Part shown: positions 1 to 6,141 of the stretch, in pieces | How positions within the stretch are numbered: the stretch's first letter is position 1 | How the letters are laid out: each line of letters opens with the position of its first letter | NCBI GenBank assembly: GCA_020049245.1 | Contig: JAIFLB010000070.1 | Location: forward strand, 1 to 9,422 | Origin: Betaproteobacteria bacterium | GTDB lineage: Bacteria; Pseudomonadota; Gammaproteobacteria; Burkholderiales; Thiobacillaceae | Direction: 5' to 3' | DNA: 9,422 nt | Translations under genes and position numbers: made by a program | The notes under the pieces: model-generated | What the model saw: only the letters and a program-made list of their open reading frames with translations | What the model was told of the DNA's origin: nothing | Databases searched by the model: none

Positions 1-641
1 TGTTCAAGCAGGCGCGCGGCCCGAAGAACGCTTCACTGGAGAAATGTGATTTCGGTAAAGGTCCGGGCGTGCTGGAAGGCGCGCATGCCGAACTACCGCG
101 CTATTTTGCGGATACCGGCAAGGTGATGGACCTCGATACCCGTCTGGTGCATTGCATGAAGACCCTGCAAGGCTTCACCAATGATGACCCGGCGATCAAG
201 CAGAAGCATGGTTCCAAATCGGACATGATGAAGCTGCAAGCCTATGTCGGCAGCAAATCCAGCGGTTACCCCTGGAACCCGCCGATGAACCATCCGCTGG
301 AAAAAGCCATGCGCGATGCGGGCGAAGTGATGTTCTACCGCCGTGCCGGCACCATGGACTTCAGTTGCGCCACCTGCCACACCCAGACCGGCAAACGCAT
401 CCGCGCTTCCGTGCTGCCGAGTGTTTACGATGCGGCTGACTGGAGCAAGGCGGTTTCCTGGCCGTCGCACCGCACCAGCCATGAAGAAGTCCGCAGCAGC
501 CAGCACCGCGTGCTCGAATGCTTGTGGCAGATGCGTTATCCCAACATCAAGAATGGTTCTGATGCTTCGATCGCGATGATTTCTTTCTGGACTGACGCCG
601 CGCGTGGTGAGCCGGCCATCGTGCCCGACCTGAAACGCTAA
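1..641 (+). CDS. soxA: SoxA, c-type cytochrome subunit of SoxAX (5' end missing)
   Basis: Catalytic haem subunit of the periplasmic SoxAX complex, which oxidatively couples thiosulfate to the SoxY swinging-arm cysteine at the start of Sox thiosulfate oxidation. The frame is already open at base 3, so the start and signal peptide lie left of the window; the GTG at 69 is an internal valine codon. The haem site is CATCH (366-380). The active-site cysteine, persulfidated in known SoxA, sits in ECLWQMR (Cys codon 519-521). Only one CxxCH is visible. Where two-haem SoxA has its first CxxCH, this protein has KCDFG (Cys 45-47), and a second lone Cys follows in VHCMK (153-155). This fits the one-haem SoxA type, in which a disulfide replaces haem 1. 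The stop at 639-641 lies 26 nt before soxX, so the two are almost certainly one operon. Family assignment is very secure. Confidence 0.95.
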   Translation, partial: FKQARGPKNASLEKCDFGKGPGVLEGAHAELPRYFADTGKVMDLDTRLVHCMKTLQGFTNDDPAIKQKHGSKSDMMKLQAYVGSKSSGYPWNPPMNHPLEKAMRDAGEVMFYRRAGTMDFSCATCHTQTGKRIRASVLPSVYDAADWSKAVSWPSHRTSHEEVRSSQHRVLECLWQMRYPNIKNGSDASIAMISFWTDAARGEPAIVPDLKR

Positions 642-667
642 TCGCCGACCCACAGGAGACTGAATAC

Positions 668-1376
668 ATGTTCAAGAAAACCCCCATCGCGGCGATTGCC
701 GCCGCCTCGCTGCTGCTGATCGCCGGCGGATGTTCCGCAACCAATGCAGGCAAGGCCGAAGCAGCTAAACCCGCTGCAGTTGCCGCCGCTCCGGCAGCCC
801 CCGCCGCACCGGTAAAAGTCGATTACACCAAGATGACCTCGGCTGAATTGTCCGAGTATCTGGTGATGGAAAGTGACAGCTTCGATATGAAGCAGGCCAC
901 CCAGGAAGGCACTTCCGGCAAGGCGCGTCTGACCCAGGATGAAATCCAGAAAGCCTGTTCCCTGATGAAAGGCCAGGAACTCAGTGACAAGGCCCGTGAA
1001 AAGGTTATGGCGCTGGCTGCGGCTTCGATCAAGTACCCGGAAGGTGGCATCAAGCTGGGCGACTGGAAGAAGGGGCGCGAGCTGGCCTGGTCAGGTTTCG
1101 GCTATCGCACCGCGCACAATCCGGATGATCACGCCACTCGTGAAGCTGGCGGCAACTGCTACAACTGTCATCAGATCGCGACTGACCGCACTGGCGGCGA
1201 CATCGGCCCCAGCCTGACCGGCTACGGCAAGAATCGCGGCGCCAGCGAAGATATGCTGAAGTACACCTATGACGTGATCTACAACCCGCACACCTACTGT
1301 TGGCGTGCTGAATCAGAAGCAGATTGCCGACATCATGGCGTATCTGTTCGACCCGGCGTCACCGGTCAACAAGTAA
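668..1376 (+). pseudogene. soxX: SoxX, c-type cytochrome subunit of SoxAX, 3' part deleted and frameshifted
   Basis: Small monohaem partner of SoxA, passing electrons from the thiosulfate-SoxY coupling step onward. The ATG at 668 has AGGAG (654-658) 9 nt upstream. Residues 1-22 look like a lipoprotein signal (IAGGC, Cys22), followed by an Ala/Pro-rich linker to about residue 49 and a helical segment at about 55-120. The haem motif CYNCH is at 164-168 and GDIGPSLTGYG follows at 178-187. The frame is normal to Tyr210 (1295-1297). The expected stretch with the conserved Cys-Ser-x-Met-Pro-Arg-Phe-Gly motif, which supplies the distal Met haem ligand, is absent. The family's ending reappears in another frame at 1302-1376 (GVLNQKQIADIMAYLF, then PASPVNK and TAA). 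The frame change needs a loss of 3n+2 nt; about 35 nt would fit. As it stands, the ORF runs on in the wrong frame to a TGA at 1412-1414 (248 aa with about 37 unrelated residues). It is either a real lesion or a sequence error. Confidence 0.88.
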
Positions 1377-1392
1377 GCTGTATTTGCGTTTT

Positions 1393-1414
1393 TCACTGCG
1401 GTTTACCGCAGTGA
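1393..1414. repeat. Perfect 9-bp inverted repeat (hairpin) after soxX
   Basis: TCACTGCGG (1393-1401) and CCGCAGTGA (1406-1414) are exact reverse complements around a TTTA loop. It begins 16 nt after the ancestral soxX stop. No T-run follows on either strand, so it is not a classical intrinsic terminator by itself; it could protect the 3' end of the sox mRNA or help the terminator just downstream. The stop codon of the frameshifted soxX ORF falls on its last three bases. Confidence 0.7.
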
Positions 1415-1416
1415 TC

Positions 1417-1452
1417 AAAAAAGCCATCGGAAATCCTCCGATGGCTTTTTTT
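1417..1452. terminator. Bidirectional intrinsic terminator between soxX and glnD
   Basis: Stem GCCATCGGA (1423-1431) pairs perfectly with TCCGATGGC (1437-1445) around a 5-nt loop. Seven T follow on the plus strand (1446-1452), and six A precede it (1417-1422), giving a U-tract on the minus strand too. It therefore suits both converging units: soxA-soxX from the left, and glnD, which ends 35 nt to the right. Confidence 0.92.
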
Positions 1453-1486
1453 CGTTTACGACGAAGAGTTGGAACTTGAATCGACG

Positions 1487-4102
1487 CTAAACCCGCAGTG
1501 CGCTGATCAAAGACTGTTCCAGTTCCAGCCTGACCGAGGCGCGTTCCAGGGCTTCGCCTTCCAGCACGAAGACATCTTCGGCACGACTGCCCAGCGTATT
1601 GATCCGTGCGGTGACCACGCTGGCGCCGCTGCGATGGAGTACCTGCGCGACTTGTGCCAGCAGGCCGGGACGGTCGCCGGCGGTAAAGGTGAGGACATAG
1701 TCGGCTAGTGCGCCCTCACGGCGATTGTCGCTGGGCGCGAGATTGACTTCGGGTTCCAGCGGGAAAGCCTTCAATCGACGTGGCACGCGGCCAGCAGGCA
1801 GCGCGCCCAACGGCGTGTGGTGGGAGAGTTCGGCCGCCAACTCGTGTTCGATGTAATTCAGGAAGTCTCGATACGAGATTTGCGGGTGCTCCTGATCGAG
1901 CGCGTAAAAGGTATCCAGCGCGCGGCCGTCATGCGTGGTGTGGATGCGCGCCGCCAGGATGCTGTAGCCAAGGCGGGCGAAAAAGGCGCAGATGCGGGCG
2001 AACAGGGCTTCTTCGTCGGGCGCGAAGACGAGCACTTCGACGCCTTCACCCACCGGCGCCAGACGCGCCCTGACGATGGCTTCCTGATGATCCAGCACCG
2101 GTAAGAGGCGGCGGGTTTGCCAACCAATATCGCGCGCGTCCTGACGCAGGAAATAGATGTCGTCGAGGCGGTTCCAGAGCGCGTTCTCGGTCTCCGCCGG
2201 GAAACCATACAGGCGCAGTTGTGCGCGCGCCTGTTCCTTCTTTTCCTCGATGCCATCCGCGCTCGGGGCGTTGCCTTCCAGCACCCGCCGCGCCGCCAGA
2301 TAGAGTTCGCGGGTGAGCTTGTCTTTCCAGGCATTCCAGACCTTCGGGCTGGTGCCGCGAATGTCGGCCATGGTGAGCAGATACAAGCCGGTCAGGTGGC
2401 GCACATCGCCACAACGTCGGGCAAAGGCGGTGATCACTTCCGGGTCGGAAAGATCCTGCTTCTGCGCGGTTTGCGACAGCGTCAGGTGTTGCGCAACCAG
2501 CCAGGTGACAAGTTCGGTGTCCGCCTTGTCCAGTCCATGTGAACGGCAGAAGCGGCGCGCATCGACCGCGCCCAGACCGGAATGATCGCCACCACGGCCT
2601 TTTGCGATGTCGTGGAACAGCGCGGCCAGAAGCAGAACCTGCTGGCGTTCGAATTCATTCATCAGACGATGCGCGAGCGGGAATTCGTGGGCGTATTCCG
2701 GCACCGCCAGGCGGCGCAGATTGCGCAGCACCATCAGCACATGTTCATCGACCGGGTAGATATGGAACTGATCATGTTGCATCTGGCCGGTGATGCGGCC
2801 GAACAACGGAATATAGCGGCCAAGGATGCCGAGTCGATGCATCAGCCGCATCGTCAGCGTGATGCCCTTCGGTTGACTCAGCAGGGCAATGAACCGGCGA
2901 TGGTTTGCCGGGTCGCGGCGGAAGCTGGCGTCGATGCTGCGGCCGGCGCGCGCCAACGCCCGCAACAGGCGGGGTGTGCAGCCGCTGACGCCAGGTTCGC
3001 GGGCCAGGACAAGAAAGGTTTCCAGCAGCAGTTCAGGTTTTTCATCAAACAATGATTCGCGCGCATCGAGCAGGTTTCCGACGCGGTGAAAATCCGCTGC
3101 AAGCTCGGGCGAACACGTCAACGTGTGCGGACTCAGCGGGGGTAGCAGACGGAAACGCAGTTCCCCCATGACCAGTTCGTTGATCAGCCGGATATGCCGC
3201 GCTGCCCGGTAATATCGCTGCATCAGTCGTTCCGAGGCGCGGCGCACTTGCGGCTCGATTTCGCTGACCCGGGCAATGCCCATGCCTTCGGCGATGCGTT
3301 CCTGGAATTCAAACAGCAGGCGGTCTTCGCGTCGATTGGCGAGCAAATGCAGGCGGATGCGCAGATGCGCCAGAAAACGCAATTCGGCGCAGGCGGCGCG
3401 CGCTTCGGCTTCACCCAGCAGGCCAGCCTTCGCCAGGTCGGTCAGTCGGTGGGCCATCGGCGCGGTCAGGTGGGCGGCGCGGGCAACCCAGATCAGGGCT
3501 TGTCCATCGCGCAGGCCGCCGGGGCTTTCCTTCAGATTCGGTTCAAGCAGCAGCGCGACGTCGGCATGCCGGCCGTGGCGAAGCTTCTGTTCGAGAATCT
3601 TGGCCTGGAAGAAGGTGACCGGGTCGATTTGTTGATCCAGCCCGCTTTGCATCCGCTGCAATAATTTACGATCGCCGGCCAGCCAGCGCGATTCCAGCAG
3701 GTTGGTTTGAATCGTGATGTCTTGCGCCGATTCCGCCAGGCATTCGGTCAAGCTGCGCATGCTGTGGCCGATCGGCAGCCCGACATCCCACAACAGCGCG
3801 ATCAGCGGTTCGAAGCGGCCGCGTTCGGCCTCAGTCAGGTCGTCGTCGAACAGGATCAGCACATCGACATCGGATTGCGGGTAAAGCTCGCCGCGTCCGT
3901 AGCCGCCAACCGCAACCAGCGTGGCCAGTTTCGGTAAGTCGTGCGCCGCCCAGATTTGCTTCAGGGTCTGATCGGTCAGCCGGCTGAGTCTGGCCAGCAA
4001 GTTGTGGGCAACGGGACGCGCCAGATAGGCTTTAAATGCCTGATCACGCGCCTGTGCCAGGTTGTCGCGCCAGGCGGCGACGCGGACAAAATCCGGATTC
4101 AT
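1487..4102 (-). CDS. glnD: [Protein-PII] uridylyltransferase / uridylyl-removing enzyme GlnD
   Basis: Cytoplasmic nitrogen sensor that uridylylates PII proteins (GlnB/GlnK) when glutamine is low and removes UMP when it is high. At 871 aa it is full length. The nucleotidyltransferase domain carries GGYGRGELYPQSDVDV (66-81), with metal-binding Asp78 and Asp80. The GlnD linker region follows (LLEPNLKESPGGLRDG, 185-200). The HD domain of the removing activity has VDEH (His454) and LFHDIAKGRGGDH (His497/Asp498, His507). Two C-terminal ACT domains, the glutamine-sensing part, lie at about 688-760 and 802-870 (TAGDRPGLLAQVAQVL in the second). All expected motifs are present and I see no frameshift. 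The ATG overlaps the map stop as ATGA (4099-4102) and has no obvious ribosome site of its own, so translation is probably coupled to map. Transcription ends at the shared terminator 1417-1452. Confidence 0.97.
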   Translation of the reverse strand: MNPDFVRVAAWRDNLAQARDQAFKAYLARPVAHNLLARLSRLTDQTLKQIWAAHDLPKLATLVAVGGYGRGELYPQSDVDVLILFDDDLTEAERGRFEPLIALLWDVGLPIGHSMRSLTECLAESAQDITIQTNLLESRWLAGDRKLLQRMQSGLDQQIDPVTFFQAKILEQKLRHGRHADVALLLEPNLKESPGGLRDGQALIWVARAAHLTAPMAHRLTDLAKAGLLGEAEARAACAELRFLAHLRIRLHLLANRREDRLLFEFQERIAEGMGIARVSEIEPQVRRASERLMQRYYRAARHIRLINELVMGELRFRLLPPLSPHTLTCSPELAADFHRVGNLLDARESLFDEKPELLLETFLVLAREPGVSGCTPRLLRALARAGRSIDASFRRDPANHRRFIALLSQPKGITLTMRLMHRLGILGRYIPLFGRITGQMQHDQFHIYPVDEHVLMVLRNLRRLAVPEYAHEFPLAHRLMNEFERQQVLLLAALFHDIAKGRGGDHSGLGAVDARRFCRSHGLDKADTELVTWLVAQHLTLSQTAQKQDLSDPEVITAFARRCGDVRHLTGLYLLTMADIRGTSPKVWNAWKDKLTRELYLAARRVLEGNAPSADGIEEKKEQARAQLRLYGFPAETENALWNRLDDIYFLRQDARDIGWQTRRLLPVLDHQEAIVRARLAPVGEGVEVLVFAPDEEALFARICAFFARLGYSILAARIHTTHDGRALDTFYALDQEHPQISYRDFLNYIEHELAAELSHHTPLGALPAGRVPRRLKAFPLEPEVNLAPSDNRREGALADYVLTFTAGDRPGLLAQVAQVLHRSGASVVTARINTLGSRAEDVFVLEGEALERASVRLELEQSLISALRV

Positions 4103-4932
4103 GCGATGACGACAGCGGGGGTGGCGTTGGACGTAGCTATGAATGCCGGAATTTCGGGCGAACCAGCCGACAGTGTCAGGACTTCAAAGCCGGTTTCGGT
4201 GACCAGAATGGTGTGTTCCCACTGGGCTGAAAGCGCGTGATCTTTGGTGACCACCGTCCAGCCGTCGCCCAGCATGCGAATGTCGCGACGGCCGGCGTTG
4301 ATCATCGGTTCAATCGTGAAAATCATGCCGGTTTGCAGCATCGGCCCGGTGCCGGCCTTGCCGTAGTGCAGCACTTGCGGTTCTTCGTGAAACTTGCGGC
4401 CGATGCCGTGGCCGCAGAATTCGCGCACCACGGTGTAGCCATTCATTTCTGCATGTTTCTGGATCGCCGCGCCGATGTCGCCCAGATACGCGCCGTGGCG
4501 AACCCTGGCAATGCCCTTCCACATGCATTCATAGGTGATTTCGGTCAGCCGCCGCGCCTGGATGTTGGGTTCGCCGACAAAGAACATGCGCGAGGTATCG
4601 CCGTGCCAGCCTTCCTTGATCACGGTGATGTCGAGATTTACGACATCGCCGGCCTTGAGCTTCTTTTCCCCCGGCACGCCATGGCAGACCTGATGATTGA
4701 CCGAGGTGCAGATCGATTTCGGGTAAGGCGCGTGGCCGGGCGGCGCATAGTGCAATGGCGCGGGAATGCAGCCTTGCACATCGACCATGTAGTCATGACA
4801 GAGTTTGTCCAGTTCGCCGGTGGTAATGCCGGATTTGACGTAGGGCGTGATGAAGTCCAGAACTTCCGATGCCAACCGACCTGCGATGCGCATTTTTTCA
4901 ATTTCTTGGGCGTTTTTGATGGTGATGGACAT
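4099..4932 (-). CDS. map: Type I methionine aminopeptidase
   Basis: Removes the initiator methionine from new proteins whose second residue is small, acting at the ribosome after deformylation. The protein is 277 aa with the pita-bread fold motifs and all five metal ligands: Asp101 (NLDITV), Asp112 (HGDTSRMF), His175 (CGHGIGRKFHEEP), Glu208 (TIEPMI) and Glu239 (QWEHTILVTETG). The substrate-contacting His84 is in NHQVCHGVPG. There is no N-terminal zinc-finger extension, so it is the bacterial type Ia form. The fold is complete by about residue 256 (LTLSAG); a tail of about 20 Ala/Thr-rich residues then runs into the glnD overlap. The ATG at 4932 opens on the typical MSITIKNAQEIEKMR start. The Shine-Dalgarno match is poor. 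It probably has its own promoter in the 167-nt gap upstream. Confidence 0.97.
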   Translation of the reverse strand: MSITIKNAQEIEKMRIAGRLASEVLDFITPYVKSGITTGELDKLCHDYMVDVQGCIPAPLHYAPPGHAPYPKSICTSVNHQVCHGVPGEKKLKAGDVVNLDITVIKEGWHGDTSRMFFVGEPNIQARRLTEITYECMWKGIARVRHGAYLGDIGAAIQKHAEMNGYTVVREFCGHGIGRKFHEEPQVLHYGKAGTGPMLQTGMIFTIEPMINAGRRDIRMLGDGWTVVTKDHALSAQWEHTILVTETGFEVLTLSAGSPEIPAFIATSNATPAVVIA

Positions 4933-4970
4933 GGTTTACAGGGCTTTGGAGAGGCTGGATGAGTGTCGCC

Positions 4971-4999
4971 AGAATAGGTGCGAGGCGTCGGAAAGTAAA
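4971..4999 (-). promoter_or_regulatory. Candidate sigma-70 promoter for map-glnD
   Basis: Read on the minus strand, TTTACT (4994-4999) and TATTCT (4971-4976) are separated by exactly 17 nt. Each matches 4 of 6 consensus bases. It lies about 40 nt before the map ATG. The match is modest and the call rests on spacing and position. Confidence 0.4.
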
Positions 5000-5000
5000 G

Positions 5001-5015
5001 ACCAAGTGCCTTGGT
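5001..5015. repeat. 15-nt interrupted palindrome, possible operator upstream of map
   Basis: ACCAAG-TGC-CTTGGT is a perfect 6+3+6 palindrome. It sits immediately upstream of the -35 box of the candidate map promoter, where a dimeric regulator could bind. No T-run follows on the minus strand, so it is not a terminator for the MBL gene. I recognise no known operator. It could be chance. Confidence 0.35.
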
Positions 5016-5099
5016 CAGGAATTTGATCTGTCAATGATTTCAATTGGATAGATGCATACGTGCAATCGAAATCGCGGCTGTGAAAGTGCTGCCAGAGTT

Positions 5100-6071
5100 T
5101 CACAATTCGATGCTCAAGCCGTCGTAGGAAGAAATGATTTCAAGCGGCGGGTGACTGTCACGCGTGATTGCTTCGAAATGGCGGGTTTCTTCCAGCAAGC
5201 CAGCCAATTTGGCGTCGTCGTGGATCGGTTCGTGGTGAAACATGGCGAGTCGAGCAACATGCGCTTCCTGGCAGAGTTCGACGGCGATGATGTTGCTCGA
5301 ATGGCCCCAGTCGGCTTTCACGGTGATCGCATCGGCCAGGCTGTACATGGTGTCGAAAATCACCAGATCGGCGTCCTGAAAGAACTTGATGAATGCGCGT
5401 TGCTCGACGTGTTGACCGAGTTTGTGTTCCGAATCGGTTGAATAGACCACTGCTTTTCCGTTCTGCTCGAACCGGTAGCCATAGGATTCGCCGGCGTGCA
5501 GTTGCAGTTTTGCGCGCACCTTGAATCCGGCAATTTCATACTCCTGATCCGGTTGCATGATGTCGAATTCGACCTCGGCACCAATCTGGCTGAAGTCAAC
5601 CGGAAAATGTGGCGCCGCCATCTGCAATCGGATACCGGCTTCGAGATGCGGGTGGCAGCCATGCATGACGATGCGGTTGCCGGGAATGTAGATCGGCACA
5701 AAAAATGGCAGACCCATCAGGTGGTCCCAGTGCAGATGCGAGACGAAGACGTGGTAGGTCTGTGGTTTGCCCGGCCCAAACTCCGCCATCTTGGCTTGCC
5801 CGAGTGGTCTCAGACCGCTGCCGAGGTCACAAATGACATGTCCGGCATGCTGTTGCGGGGAATCACCAATCACCTCGACGCAGGCGGTGTTGCCGCCATA
5901 ACTGCCGCTGACCGCGAAGGGAAGCGAGTCGGTGAAGGCTTCGATCTCGGCGGCCGTGGCAAATTGGCGACCATTCGCCGCAGTCAGCGCGGCGATGATC
6001 TTTTTCCTGGCTTCGCTCGCCGTGGCTGCGACCGGCAACGATCCACGCGTACCCCAGAATTTGACTTGCAT
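5100..6071 (-). CDS. MBL-fold metallo-hydrolase of unknown substrate
   Basis: A 323-aa cytoplasmic protein of the metallo-beta-lactamase superfamily, in the branch that opens with FWGTRGS (5-11). A GSYGGNTACVEV block (56-67) and CDLGSG (81-86) follow. The metal motif HLHWDH (112-117) supplies His112, His114, Asp116 and His117. Further likely ligands are His192 (LHAGESYGYR), Asp213 (STDSEH) and His279 or His280 (MFHHEP), so a two-metal site looks intact. GHSS (256-259) is a further conserved-looking block. Relatives are mostly predicted phosphodiesterases or unassigned hydrolases, so no substrate can be given. The frame extends upstream to 6221 into metG, but the ATG at 6071 has AGGAG (6080-6084) at 8 nt, and the homologous region starts exactly there (MQVKFWGTRGS). 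It lies 70 nt after metG with no clear terminator between, so cotranscription with metG is likely. Confidence 0.88.
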   Translation of the reverse strand: MQVKFWGTRGSLPVAATASEARKKIIAALTAANGRQFATAAEIEAFTDSLPFAVSGSYGGNTACVEVIGDSPQQHAGHVICDLGSGLRPLGQAKMAEFGPGKPQTYHVFVSHLHWDHLMGLPFFVPIYIPGNRIVMHGCHPHLEAGIRLQMAAPHFPVDFSQIGAEVEFDIMQPDQEYEIAGFKVRAKLQLHAGESYGYRFEQNGKAVVYSTDSEHKLGQHVEQRAFIKFFQDADLVIFDTMYSLADAITVKADWGHSSNIIAVELCQEAHVARLAMFHHEPIHDDAKLAGLLEETRHFEAITRDSHPPLEIISSYDGLSIEL

Positions 6072-6079
6072 GCTGAAGG

Positions 6080-6084
6080 CTCCT
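6080..6084 (-). promoter_or_regulatory. Shine-Dalgarno site that sets the MBL gene start
   Basis: AGGAG on the minus strand, 8 nt before the ATG at 6071. It decides for the 323-aa start over a 373-aa reading whose first 50 residues overlap the end of metG in another frame and look non-native. Confidence 0.8.
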
Positions 6085-6141
6085 GACTGATCGACGCCTT
6101 GAAGCGGGCCGTTTTCGGGTGGATGGTGTTGATTTGAATTG

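Noticed and set aside
69..71. GTG as the start of soxA
   Set aside because: The frame is open and SoxA-like further left (KCDFG at 42-56), so the gene is simply cut by the window edge.
93..653. Minus-strand ORF (186 aa) opposite soxA
   Set aside because: soxA carries clear haem and active-site motifs on the other strand; the antisense frame shows only biased composition.
1298..1302. Programmed frameshift in soxX
   Set aside because: There is no slippery run, and the missing conserved residues are not encoded in any frame, so a shift alone could not restore the protein.
2117..3664. Several plus-strand ORFs opposite glnD (2117-2542, 2582-3055, 3194-3664)
   Set aside because: All are antisense to an intact, motif-complete glnD; none has a recognisable domain.
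4237..4962. Plus-strand ORF (241 aa) opposite map
   Set aside because: It mirrors map codon by codon, has His/Asp/Ala-biased composition typical of antisense shadows, and no family features.
5029..5034. TTGACA on the minus strand as a map promoter -35
   Set aside because: It is a perfect -35 hexamer, but no acceptable -10 lies 16-18 nt downstream (AGGCAC at 17).
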